50,065 nucleotides of DNA from Paludibacteraceae bacterium (GTDB taxonomy: Bacteria > Bacteroidota > Bacteroidia > Bacteroidales > Paludibacteraceae): assembly GCA_016302585.1 (NCBI GenBank), contig JAEDNI010000007.1, positions 1-50,065 on the forward strand, in the 5' to 3' direction. Under the pieces are notes generated by a model that made no database searches, was not told where the DNA came from, and worked only from the letters and a program-made list of their open reading frames with translations. This document shows, piece after piece, positions 17,184-25,017 of the stretch. A program made the translations under genes and the position numbers. How positions within the stretch are numbered: the first letter of the stretch is position 1; each line of letters starts with the position of its first letter.

Positions 17184-18343
17184 GAAAGAACTGGTTAATC
17201 ATTCTCCTCTGCGCCGCGTCGATGAGTGCGCAGGATATATACACGCCCGTGCTGAACCGCGTGGAGCAAAACAGCCCGTCGCTGCAGGCGTTCCGCCAAC
17301 TCGCCGAGGCGGAGCGACTGGCGGCTAAGACAGGTCTCGCGCCGCATAACCCCGAGGTGGAGTTCGGCTATCTGTGGGACAAGTCCGGCGACGACCGCAA
17401 GGATGTGTCCGTGCGGCAGGGATTCGATTTCCCGTCCGTCTATGCCCACCGTGCCAAGCTTGCGGACATCAACACCGCCGGAGCCGAACTGCGTTTCCGC
17501 CGCGAGCGGCAGCAACTGCTCTTGGCTGCCAAACAGACCTGCGTCCGACTCGTCTATCTCAATGCGCGGTTGCAACTGAGTGAGCAGCGTGCCGAACGAG
17601 CCGACCAACTGGCGCAGGCGTACGCGCGGCTCTTGGAGAAAGGGGCTTGCACGCAGTTGGAGTACAACAAAGCGCAGATCAACCGCACGCGGGCGCTTGG
17701 CGACCTGCAGCGCACGCAGATAGAGCGACAGACCTGCCTCGCCGACCTCGCACGCATGGCAGGCGAACCCGTGCCTTTTGACCATGCCGACTACGAACCG
17801 CTGCTACTCCCATCCGATTTCGACACATGGTACGCCGAGGCGGAGAACGCCATGCCGGCACTCCTTGCGCAGCATAACGCCGCCGAAGCCGCTGCACGGC
17901 AGGTGCGCCTCACGCGCGCTTCCGCAGCACCCTCTTTCTCGGTCGGTTACATGGGCGAGTTCCAGTCCGCGCAGCAGCTCCAGGGTCTCACCGTCGGCAT
18001 GGCGCTGCCCTTGTGGTCCAATGCCCACCGCGTGCGGCAAGCCAAGGCGCAGGCACTCGCTGCTACTCGCACCGAAGAGGACACACGTCTGGCGCTCCGC
18101 AACCGTCTGCAGAGCCTTTTCGCACAGGCACAGGCGCTCCAACAGACCCTCGCCGGCTATGACGTCTCGCTCACGGATTACAACTCCGCCGAACTGCTCT
18201 ACCATGCTTTCGAGGGCGGCGAACTGACGCTGTTGCAGTACCTCATGGAGTCGGATTATTTCTTCGAGGCGTATGACCTCCGCCTCCAAACTCTCCGTGA
18301 CCTCCATCTCGTCACTGCCGAAATGAATGCTTGGCAGTTATGA
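17180..18343 (+). CDS. TolC-family outer-membrane efflux channel (CusC/CzcC type)
   Basis: Outer-membrane factor completing the tripartite metal efflux system. A signal peptide (LIILLCAASMSAQ) precedes two tandem helical repeats typical of the family: first with SPSLQAFRQLAEAERLAA, NPEVEFGY and the long helices around QLLLAAKQTCVRLVYLNAR, second with MPALLAQHNAAEAAARQVRL and LTLLQYLMESDYFFEAY. Length of 387 residues is short for TolC but normal for CzcC-like members. The start overlaps the pump's stop (ATGA) so translation is probably coupled. A very long hairpin terminator follows 26 bases later. Confidence 0.9.
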   Translation: MRKNWLIILLCAASMSAQDIYTPVLNRVEQNSPSLQAFRQLAEAERLAAKTGLAPHNPEVEFGYLWDKSGDDRKDVSVRQGFDFPSVYAHRAKLADINTAGAELRFRRERQQLLLAAKQTCVRLVYLNARLQLSEQRAERADQLAQAYARLLEKGACTQLEYNKAQINRTRALGDLQRTQIERQTCLADLARMAGEPVPFDHADYEPLLLPSDFDTWYAEAENAMPALLAQHNAAEAAARQVRLTRASAAPSFSVGYMGEFQSAQQLQGLTVGMALPLWSNAHRVRQAKAQALAATRTEEDTRLALRNRLQSLFAQAQALQQTLAGYDVSLTDYNSAELLYHAFEGGELTLLQYLMESDYFFEAYDLRLQTLRDLHLVTAEMNAWQL

Positions 18344-18369
18344 GACGCACTCTTAATCCCAACACGTTC

Positions 18370-18442
18370 AAATAGCAGATTTCTTTCGCGGCTCACAGCA
18401 ATGTGAGTCGCGAAAGAAATCTGCTATTTGCCCCTTTCGGGC
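18370..18442 (+). terminator. 28-bp hairpin with GCAA loop plus a second small hairpin after the efflux operon
   Basis: Arms 18370-18397 and 18402-18429 pair over 28 positions (one G-U) around the tetraloop GCAA, a GNRA loop. A second stem GCCC/GGGC follows at 18430-18442. No T run follows, so this may be a transcript-protecting 3' structure or a factor-dependent terminator rather than a classical one. Confidence 0.7.
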
Positions 18443-18480
18443 ATAAAATAAGCCATATAATGACTTTCTATCATCATAAA

Positions 18481-18512
18481 TTTGCATAATTCAAAAAAAT
18501 GCAGTATCTTTG
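18481..18512 (+). promoter_or_regulatory. Orphan promoter in front of a candidate small RNA
   Basis: TTTG (18481-18484), 20 bases, TATCTTTG (18505-18512). No plus-strand coding region follows within reasonable distance, but a terminator does at 18574. Confidence 0.75.
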
Positions 18513-18518
18513 CATCGT

Positions 18519-18612
18519 GTTTGTAACAAGAGTTATATACTGGCAGACATCATTGAAATAAGCGCTGTTAATTCCGCATGCTCGTGACGAGTCGGCGGTT
18601 TTTCTTTTTTAT
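18519..18612 (+). ncRNA. Candidate small RNA of about 90 nt
   Basis: Defined only by signals: the promoter at 18481-18512 predicts a start near 18519, and a terminator (CCGC at 18574, CTCG-TGA-CGAG, GCGG at 18595, then TTTTTC and TTTTTT) ends it. No convincing ORF lies between. No known RNA family was recognised. It could also be the leader of a gene removed by deletion, as the next 270 bases hold a broken ORF on the other strand. Confidence 0.5.
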
Positions 18613-18870
18613 TTACCTACGGTCTACCGATTTTCTGTCACGTTTGTTCGCCCTTCGTCGGAAACGACAATCCATGATTAACAGGTCAGAGCCCCTGCAA
18701 CAAATGTAATGGTTGTGTTTCTTAGCCCCAAGGGCACGATCTGGAGGTTGCCTCATCTTCCCACAGGTTAAAATCTGCGGGAGTCCTAAAAAGTACTTTT
18801 CTTGCTCCTCATCCCAAACGATACGGACTTTCTTTCCTTCGAAAAGTTGTATAGCGAAATTGTCTTCCAT
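18613..18870 (-). pseudogene. Truncated BRO-N-like ORF
   Basis: The first 25 residues (FAIQLFEGKKVRIVWDEEQE) closely resemble the start of BRO-N family proteins, DNA-binding proteins common in phages and mobile DNA. After EKYF the similarity stops and the rest is Cys/Arg-rich with no recognisable domain, ending 85 codons on. A proper promoter (18891-18923) stands before it. Most likely a remnant in which the 3' part was replaced; a short functional protein cannot be excluded. Confidence 0.55.
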
Positions 18871-18890
18871 AGTAAATTCGTTTGCGACCG

Positions 18891-18923
18891 CAAAGGTACA
18901 ACAAAAAAAATGACACTCGCAAA
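18891..18923 (-). promoter_or_regulatory. Promoter of the BRO-like remnant, overlapping a hairpin
   Basis: Minus strand TTTG (18920-18923), 21 bases, TACCTTTG (18891-18898). The -33 box lies in the loop of an inverted repeat (AATGACACT at about 18909 with AGTGTCATT at about 18928), which may act as an operator or as a terminator. Confidence 0.65.
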
Positions 18924-18975
18924 TATAAGTGTCATTTTCTTGTATTTTGAGTTTTTTCAGTTGTTCGTATATTGT

Positions 18976-19752
18976 TTATCCTAATACTACATCGAGAACC
19001 ATCATGAGGACAAAGCCGATAGCGAAACCGATGGTGGAGAGGTTAGAGTGGGTGCCCTGCGAGGCTTCGGGGATGAGTTCTTCGACTACCACGTAGAGCA
19101 TCGCTCCTGCGGCGAAGGCAAGGAGGTACGGGAGTATGGGGGTCAGCCATGCCGCCAAAAGGATGACGAGCAGGCCGCCGATGGGTTCAACGATGCCGGA
19201 GAGCGAACCGATGAGGAAGGAACGCCAACGGCTGTTGCCGGCTGCGCGCATGGGCATGGAGATGATAGCGCCTTCAGGGATGTTCTGGATGGCTATACCG
19301 AGCGAGACGGCGATGGCGGCAGACATGGATAGTTCGGCTGTGCCTTGCGTGGCTCCGGCGAGAACGACGCCGACTGCCATTCCTTCGGGCAGGTTGTGAA
19401 TCGTGACCGCGAGGGCTAACATGGCTGTGCGCGAGAGTTTGGACCGCGGTCCTTCAGGTGAGGTTGCGCCCACGTGCAAGTGCGGCGTCAGTTCGTCAAT
19501 CGCCAAGAGGAACAGGATACCCAATAGAAAACCAACAGCCGCAGGCATGACTGCCCACGGTCCTTTGGCAGATTCCGCTTCGATAGCAGGAATGAGTAGC
19601 GACCAAACGGAGGCCGCTACCATCACTCCTGAAGCGAATCCCAAGAGGGCTTTTTGCAGGCGGGCGGGCATGTCTTGCCTCATGCAGAAGACAAACGCCG
19701 AGCCGAGCATGGTGCCCAAAAACGGGATGAGAAGACCAATAAGATTTACCAT
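18976..19752 (-). CDS. ZIP-family metal transporter
   Basis: Integral membrane protein of the ZIP family (ZupT/GufA branch), moving Zn or other divalent metals into the cytoplasm. Eight predicted helices; a His-rich loop (ELTPHLHVG) after helix 3; the metal-site motifs HNLPEG (H119, N120, E123) in helix 4 and QNIPEG (Q156, N157, E160) in helix 5; VVVEELIPE near residue 222. Length of 258 is normal. It lies 24 bases after a small winged-helix gene in the same direction, so the two may form a unit. Interestingly an efflux system for metals sits just upstream on the other strand. Confidence 0.9.
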   Translation of the reverse strand: MVNLIGLLIPFLGTMLGSAFVFCMRQDMPARLQKALLGFASGVMVAASVWSLLIPAIEAESAKGPWAVMPAAVGFLLGILFLLAIDELTPHLHVGATSPEGPRSKLSRTAMLALAVTIHNLPEGMAVGVVLAGATQGTAELSMSAAIAVSLGIAIQNIPEGAIISMPMRAAGNSRWRSFLIGSLSGIVEPIGGLLVILLAAWLTPILPYLLAFAAGAMLYVVVEELIPEASQGTHSNLSTIGFAIGFVLMMVLDVVLG

Positions 19753-19776
19753 TTGGTCATTGAGTTAGTTAGTCAT

Positions 19777-19950
19777 TTAGTTGGCCGGAGCCCATTTACA
19801 ACGTACCGGCGAAACGATGGCACCTTCTTTTTTGAGTTCAGCGAAGACTTTGTCCACCTCTTTGCGGTCTGCTCCGAGAGCGGCGGTCACTTCGCCAGCC
19901 GAAACCGGCTTGCCTGCTGCACGCATGGCAGCTAAAACTTGCTCTTTCAT
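19777..19950 (-). CDS. 57-residue winged-helix-like small protein
   Basis: Too short for many gene finders. The ATG at 19948-19950 opens a 57-residue protein starting MKEQVLAAMRAAGKPVSAGE with a plausible helix-turn-helix (VSAGEVTAALGADRKEVDKV) and wing (KKEGAIVSPVRCKW). Compact proteins of this pattern are often labelled transcriptional regulators in Bacteroidales. It precedes the ZIP gene by 24 bases; a regulatory link to metal uptake is only an inference. Confidence 0.7.
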   Translation of the reverse strand: MKEQVLAAMRAAGKPVSAGEVTAALGADRKEVDKVFAELKKEGAIVSPVRCKWAPAN

Positions 19951-20052
19951 AATAAATGTGATTTTTAGTTATTATTTACCGATTCTCAACCATAGTACAT
20001 ACCGCTCCGTCGCAGAGGACATTCATAGCCGTAAGCGGTTTCTCCCTAACAA

Positions 20053-20087
20053 CATATGCGCGTACCTTAGTATAATACGCGCGTATG
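20053..20087. repeat. 12-bp inverted repeat of alternating purine-pyrimidine bases
   Basis: CATATGCGCGTA and TACGCGCGTATG pair with one mismatch around an 11-base loop. Similar CGCGTGTG-type tracts occur at 4080-4125, 11445-11480 and 12418-12450. Confidence 0.6.
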
Positions 20088-20104
20088 TGTGTGAGGGTTA
20101 GCTG

Positions 20105-20152
20105 ACTAGTAGACTAGTAGACTAGTAGACTAGTAAACTAGCAAACTAGCAG
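20105..20152. repeat. 8-bp tandem ACTAGTAG directly after rnfA
   Basis: Six units, the last three with single changes, ending one base before the rnfA stop region. The adjoining 3' end of rnfA is the part copied to 11686-11882; the repeat itself was not copied. Confidence 0.8.
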
Positions 20153-20153
20153 A

Positions 20154-20759
20154 TTACACTACACCGCTGAAGCCCATGAAGGCCATCGCCAAAAGACCGG
20201 CTGTGAGAAGTGCGATCGGCGTGCCCTGCATCGCTTTCGGAACTTTATTGAGCGCTAACTGCTCGCGGATACCAGCGAAGAGCACGAGTGCCAACGCAAA
20301 GCCGAGAGCCGTAGCGAAGGCGAAGAGTGTTCCGGAGAGCAATCCGTACTCTGCGCCTGCAGGCAGGCTGGCCAGCAGTTTCTTCTCGTCCGCCACGATG
20401 ATGGCTACACCGAGAATACAGCAGTTGGTCGTGATTAGGGGCAGGAAGACGCCGAGGGCCTGATAAAGCGCCGGACTGATCTTCTTCAAGATGATCTCGA
20501 TCATCTGCACGAGGGCCGCGATAACGAGGATGAAGAGGATGGTCTGCAGGAACTCTACATGCCAAGCCTTGAGCAAGATCTGCAGCAGATAAGTAACTAT
20601 CGTAGCTACGGTGAGCACAAAGGTCACCGCTGCGCCCATACCAAGCGCCGTATCTATTTTCTTACTTACTCCCAAGAACGGGCAGATACCTAAGAACTGG
20701 CTCAAAACGATATTATTGACGAATATCGCAGAGACGAATATCAAAATATAAGGTAACAT
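20154..20759 (-). CDS. rnfA: Rnf complex subunit A
   Basis: Integral membrane subunit of the Rnf (RSX) complex, which couples electron flow between ferredoxin and NAD to ion pumping across the inner membrane. Six hydrophobic helices; family motifs NNIVLSQFLGICPFLGVSK, TTNCCILG and FAGIREQLALNKVPK. Length of 201 matches RnfA. It is the last gene of rseC-rnfBCDGEA and follows rnfE by 42 bases that contain a GATATTTGAAATTT tandem. A 3' copy of this gene lies at 11686-11882. Confidence 0.95.
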   Translation of the reverse strand: MLPYILIFVSAIFVNNIVLSQFLGICPFLGVSKKIDTALGMGAAVTFVLTVATIVTYLLQILLKAWHVEFLQTILFILVIAALVQMIEIILKKISPALYQALGVFLPLITTNCCILGVAIIVADEKKLLASLPAGAEYGLLSGTLFAFATALGFALALVLFAGIREQLALNKVPKAMQGTPIALLTAGLLAMAFMGFSGVV

Positions 20760-20801
20760 AAGTCAATATTTGAAATTTGATATTTGAAATTTGATATTTA
20801 G

Positions 20802-21407
20802 TTACTTTTTTTGCAGCTTGTTCATGATAGCCATGAGGTAAGCGAGGGCGATGAATGCACCCGGCGCCAGGACGAAGATCAGCGCAGCGAAGTTATTGGG
20901 GAAGATCTGGAAGCCTTCGAAGGTACCGATGCTGAAGATTTTACCGGAACCCAGGATCTCGCGGCAAGCGCCCAAGAGAGTGAGCGCCAGCGTGAAACCG
21001 AGTCCCATACCGATGCCATCGAGTGCGCTGAGGCCTACGCTGTTCTTTGCTGCGAACGCTTCGGCGCGACCGAGAACGATACAGTTCACAACGATCAGCG
21101 GGATGAACAATCCCAGTACTTCGTAGATAGACGGCAGGTATGCCTGCATCGCAAGTTGGACGATAGTCACGAAAGTAGCGATGACGACGATAAACGCCGG
21201 GATACGTACCTTATCAGGGATGAGATTCTTGAGCAGCGAGATCACGATATTCGAGCAAACGAGCACAAACATCGTAGCCAAGCCCATAGACATACCATTG
21301 ATGGCGCTGGTGGTTGTGGCCAGCGTAGGACACATACCTAATACCAGTACAAAGGTCGGATTCTCCTTGAGAAGACCGTTGGTGAGTGTTTTTAATCCGT
21401 TACTCAT
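20802..21407 (-). CDS. rnfE: Rnf complex subunit E
   Basis: Membrane subunit paralogous to RnfA. Shows ENPTFVLVLGMCPTLA, LIVVNCIVLGRAEAFA and the LGACREILGSG motif; 201 residues, six helices. It overlaps rnfG by eight bases, and GGAGGTAAG just before its ATG is a strong Shine-Dalgarno site. Confidence 0.95.
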   Translation of the reverse strand: MSNGLKTLTNGLLKENPTFVLVLGMCPTLATTTSAINGMSMGLATMFVLVCSNIVISLLKNLIPDKVRIPAFIVVIATFVTIVQLAMQAYLPSIYEVLGLFIPLIVVNCIVLGRAEAFAAKNSVGLSALDGIGMGLGFTLALTLLGACREILGSGKIFSIGTFEGFQIFPNNFAALIFVLAPGAFIALAYLMAIMNKLQKK

Positions 21408-22104
21408 GACTTACCTCCGTTTCGTTGATTTGGGTAGCACCGGTCGTAGTTTCGGTAGTTGCCTCTGCTGCCGGTTCTGCGGGTTGATTTTTGAGTTGGC
21501 TGGTGCCGGTCACTTCCTGCACCTCGTCCTCTTTGAAAGCGGAATGCGCTTCGCGGATAGCCTTGAGGAAAGCGCGAGACGAGATTGTAGCCGCTGTGAT
21601 AGCATCTACATCGCCGCCATCCTGCTTTACCAAGAGTTCGCCGCCTTTGCGACCGCGGATATCCTGGTTGCCTTTTTCGGTCTTGAACCAGTTGGAGATC
21701 TTATCGCCCAAGCCCGGCGTCTCTTGATGCTCGAGCACGGTATAGTTGATGATCTCGCCTTCGGGGTTGAAACCGATCATCAGTTTCTGCTCTCCGCCGA
21801 AACCGGTACCGCTGGTCTCAACGGCAGCGCCGATGAACTGACCGTCTTGGTGAATATTATGAATGACCCATTGTTTGCCGTTTTCCTCCTCGCGGATGGT
21901 ATCGGACGTGATCTGAATCTCTACGGTTGCTTCTGCGTTCGGGAGAACGACTTCGCGGATAGCCGCCTGACGTTTCTGATTCTGCTGGTCGTCGATCTTC
22001 TCTTTGGTCAAGGAGTAGATACCAGCCAAACCGGCTGCTGCTACCACGGCGATCAGCACGAGGCTCAGCACCATATTCAGGAATGTACTTTCTAATTTCT
22101 TCAT
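21400..22104 (-). CDS. rnfG: Rnf complex subunit G (covalent FMN carrier)
   Basis: Periplasm-facing flavoprotein anchored by one N-terminal helix (MVLSLVLIAVVAAAGLAGIYSL). The FMN-attachment region reads AITAATISS with the acceptor Thr at about residue 173; the usual Gly before Ala-Thr is Ala here, a mild deviation. The C-terminus has a Thr/Ala/Glu-rich tail of about 35 residues beyond the domain. A good Shine-Dalgarno (AAGGAGG) precedes the ATG. Twelve bases separate it from rnfD. Confidence 0.93.
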   Translation of the reverse strand: MKKLESTFLNMVLSLVLIAVVAAAGLAGIYSLTKEKIDDQQNQKRQAAIREVVLPNAEATVEIQITSDTIREEENGKQWVIHNIHQDGQFIGAAVETSGTGFGGEQKLMIGFNPEGEIINYTVLEHQETPGLGDKISNWFKTEKGNQDIRGRKGGELLVKQDGGDVDAITAATISSRAFLKAIREAHSAFKEDEVQEVTGTSQLKNQPAEPAAEATTETTTGATQINETEVSHE

Positions 22105-22116
22105 AGCCGGTCCTCC

Positions 22117-23133
22117 TTATTTACGTTTTTCACCGAACCGTTGCGGACGGAACTTGTTCAACAATGGAACGCACGCGTTCATAATCAGAATAGCGAACGA
22201 CATACCTTCAGGGTAGTTACCCAGCAGACGAATCACCATCATAATGATACCGATTCCGATACCGAAGATGATCTTGCCCCACGCGGTCATCGGGCTGGTG
22301 ACATAGTCCGTCGCCATAAAGAATGCACCGAGCATCAAGCCACCGGTGAGCAGTTCGTAAGCTACAAACGAACCCGTCGATATAGCTTCGTTCGGTACTC
22401 CGCCGAACCAACTGACACACGCCGCGAAGAGGGCTACGGTAGCGATGATGGCAACAGGGATATGCCAAGTGATAACGCGCATAGCGATGAGGAAGATACC
22501 GCCGATGATCAGCGCGAGGGCGCATACTTCACCGAGCGAACCGCCCATAGCACCCATCAGCGAATCCCATAGACTTGGCAGCGCATTCGCGGTGTCTACT
22601 GCTTCAGAACCGTTACTCAAACCGATCAATTGCTTGAGGTAATAGAGCGGGGTGGCACCCGTTTGGGCGTCTACATAACTCGTCTCGAAGCCGTTCGCAA
22701 CCGGCCAGGTCGTCATTTGCTGCGGGAAAGAGATGAGCAGGAACACACGTCCCACGAGAGCGGGGTTGAAGGGGTTCTGGCCCAGACCGCCGAAACTCAT
22801 TTTGCCTACGCCGATTGCTATGAGTGCACCTAACACGACGATCCACCAGTCGATGCTCGACGGCAGGTTGAAAGCCAGCAACAAACCGGTAAGTGCGGCC
22901 GAGAGGTCTCCGATCGATTTACCGCTCTCCTTCAGCAGGAAACGGCTGATGAGCCACTCGATGAGCACGCAGGCCGCTACACTGACAGCGGCTGTGATGA
23001 GTGCTCCGATGCCGAATTCCAGCACCGATACCACATACGCGGGCATCAGCGCCAAAATGACCAAGAGCATATTCCGGCGGACACTATCGCCACTATGGAC
23101 GTGCGGAGCCGGAGTTGTAATAAAATGTGCCAT
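22117..23133 (-). CDS. rnfD: Rnf complex subunit D (membrane FMN carrier)
   Basis: Integral membrane subunit with about ten helices and a covalently bound FMN. TGATPL carries the acceptor Thr at about residue 161. Other family signatures: FGGLGQNPFNPALVGRVFL and MATDYVTSP, which match the family closely. Length of 338 is normal. It is separated from rnfC by 41 bases with short AT-rich repeats. Confidence 0.95.
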   Translation of the reverse strand: MAHFITTPAPHVHSGDSVRRNMLLVILALMPAYVVSVLEFGIGALITAAVSVAACVLIEWLISRFLLKESGKSIGDLSAALTGLLLAFNLPSSIDWWIVVLGALIAIGVGKMSFGGLGQNPFNPALVGRVFLLISFPQQMTTWPVANGFETSYVDAQTGATPLYYLKQLIGLSNGSEAVDTANALPSLWDSLMGAMGGSLGEVCALALIIGGIFLIAMRVITWHIPVAIIATVALFAACVSWFGGVPNEAISTGSFVAYELLTGGLMLGAFFMATDYVTSPMTAWGKIIFGIGIGIIMMVIRLLGNYPEGMSFAILIMNACVPLLNKFRPQRFGEKRK

Positions 23134-23174
23134 TTTATATGTAATGAATAATTAACAATGAATAATGAATATCT

Positions 23175-24530
23175 TTATTTTTTCTCGGCAGCAGCGGCAG
23201 CAGCACGTTCGCGGAGGATACTGCCTACTTTTGCTTTACCCGGACGGATATGATCGAGCAGACGACGATGCGCAGGACAGGTGAAGACGCAGCAACCGCA
23301 GTCGATGCAGTCCATAATATCGTGCTTCTCGAGCTCATCCCACATCTCCAGTTCCTGCAAGCGGCTCAGCAGATACGGCTCGAGTCCCATCGGACAAGCC
23401 TGTACACACTTACCGCAGCGGATACAGTTCTCTTCTTCTGCGCGCTCGCACTCGGCGGCATCCAAGAAGAGCAGTCCGCTGAGGCGTTTATAAGCCGGCA
23501 TATCTTCTATATGATCCATCGCGCGACCCATCATCGGACCGCCGCCGATGATCTTACCCGTGTTCATCGGGATACCGCCTGCGAACTCGATCACTTGCTC
23601 GATCGGTGTACCGAAACGAACGGAGTAGTTACCCGGTTTCGCTACGTTCTTACCGGTGACGGTCATCACGCGGCTGATGAGCGGTTTGTTCTTCTGTACG
23701 GCCTCGTAGATAGCGAAGACCGTAGCTACGTTATCTACTACGGCGCCTACCTCAATCGGTAGCGCACCGCTCGGCACTTGACGGCCGATGCAGGCGTCGA
23801 TGAGCTGTTTCTCACCGCCCTGCGGATAACGCAACTTAAGCGGCATTACCTCGATACCTAATTGGGCGTTCGCCAACTTCGTCATATGCTCGATGGCATC
23901 GGGTTTGTTATTCTCAATACCGATGATAGCGCGGTCCACTTGCAGGGCCTTCATCAATATCTTGATGCCGACGATGATCTCTTCACCGTGCTCCAGCATC
24001 AACTGATGGTCGCAGGTCAGATACGGTTCGCATTCTACGCCGTTGACGATGAGCACTTCGGCCTTCTTTCCCGGAGGCGGCAGCAGTTTGACGTGCGTCG
24101 GGAAACAAGCCCCTCCCAGACCTACGATGCCGGCTGCGGCGATCTTGTCGATGATGGCTTTCGGCTCCAGCGTACACTGGTTCTCGAGTTTGTCGGAGCG
24201 GTCGATCTCCGGCAACCATTCATCGCCCTCTACATCGATATAAATGGCCTGACCGGGTGCACCCCATGCGTCTTTCCACTCACCGATCTTGGTGACCGTA
24301 CCGCTGACCGGCGAACAGATGTTCGCGCTCACGAAACCACCGGCTTTCGCCAGCAGTTCGCCTACTTTCACTTTCGCTCCTGCTTCTACAACAGGTTGCG
24401 TCGGAGCACCTATATGCTGCACAAGCGGAATGATCGCCTGCTTAGGCAGCGGGCACTCCGTGATGCGTTGTAGCGCGGAGAATTGTTTGTTATCACGCGG
24501 ATGAACACCGCCGATATGAAATGTCCTCAT
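23175..24530 (-). CDS. rnfC: Rnf complex subunit C (NADH-binding side)
   Basis: Peripheral subunit with NAD/FMN-binding SLBB-type core and two [4Fe-4S] clusters. Visible: GGVHPRDNK at the N-terminus, GLGGACFPTHVKL, CEPYLTCDHQLMLE, the cluster motif CIRCGKCVQACP beginning at residue 369 and CIDCGCCVFTCP from residue 408. Length of 451 fits. All eight cluster cysteines are present, so this subunit looks functional. Confidence 0.95.
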   Translation of the reverse strand: MRTFHIGGVHPRDNKQFSALQRITECPLPKQAIIPLVQHIGAPTQPVVEAGAKVKVGELLAKAGGFVSANICSPVSGTVTKIGEWKDAWGAPGQAIYIDVEGDEWLPEIDRSDKLENQCTLEPKAIIDKIAAAGIVGLGGACFPTHVKLLPPPGKKAEVLIVNGVECEPYLTCDHQLMLEHGEEIIVGIKILMKALQVDRAIIGIENNKPDAIEHMTKLANAQLGIEVMPLKLRYPQGGEKQLIDACIGRQVPSGALPIEVGAVVDNVATVFAIYEAVQKNKPLISRVMTVTGKNVAKPGNYSVRFGTPIEQVIEFAGGIPMNTGKIIGGGPMMGRAMDHIEDMPAYKRLSGLLFLDAAECERAEEENCIRCGKCVQACPMGLEPYLLSRLQELEMWDELEKHDIMDCIDCGCCVFTCPAHRRLLDHIRPGKAKVGSILRERAAAAAAEKK

Positions 24531-24568
24531 TATTTATTCCTTTTAACATTTACACATTTAACATTTGT

Positions 24569-24985
24569 TCATTTCTTCTGCGCCAACGCGACTAAGTTGG
24601 GGAACACGGCTCTCGGTGTAGCGAGCGCTTTGATCTTCGCAGCGATCACCGGGTCGAAGCCTTTGGTCTTCTCGCCTGCTTCTTGAGCAGCGGGAGCGGC
24701 CTCATCACTCGGGGTGAGGATGCGTTTTACCTCATCCATCGTGGGTTCACCTCCTACAGGGCAAGACAGCCCTTCAATACCTCCCGCTTTGACACATGCC
24801 TCCGCGAAATTACGGCAGCCGGCAAAACCGCAACCGCCACAGTTCGCACCGGGCAAAACGGCCTGCACCAGGTCAATACGGGGATCTTCCTCTACTTTGA
24901 AGAGTTGGCTGACGACGTAAAGCAGCACGGCGGCTACAAAACCCGTCACTCCCAAAACTCCCATGGAAATAAGAATCAGTTCCAT
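24569..24985 (-). CDS. rnfB: Rnf complex subunit B, short form without the ferredoxin domain
   Basis: RnfB normally has an N-terminal helix, a [4Fe-4S] domain and then at least two ferredoxin-type clusters that accept electrons from ferredoxin. Here the helix (ILISMGVLGVTGFVAAVLLYVV) and the first cluster (C49, C52, C57, C75; NCGGCGFAGC and SCPVGG) are intact, but after residue 90 the protein becomes an Ala/Glu/Lys-rich tail and ends at 138 residues, about half the usual length. No ferredoxin-like ORF follows; rnfC begins 38 bases later. Either a deletion has joined the tail to the first half, or another protein supplies the missing clusters. Confidence 0.88.
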   Translation of the reverse strand: MELILISMGVLGVTGFVAAVLLYVVSQLFKVEEDPRIDLVQAVLPGANCGGCGFAGCRNFAEACVKAGGIEGLSCPVGGEPTMDEVKRILTPSDEAAPAAQEAGEKTKGFDPVIAAKIKALATPRAVFPNLVALAQKK

Positions 24986-25017
24986 ATACTATTGATAATT
25001 TTTAGATTTTGCGTTTT

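Noticed and set aside
18370..18429. Invertible promoter for Mpi
   Set aside because: The arms are separated by only four bases and no promoter lies between, so inversion would change nothing.
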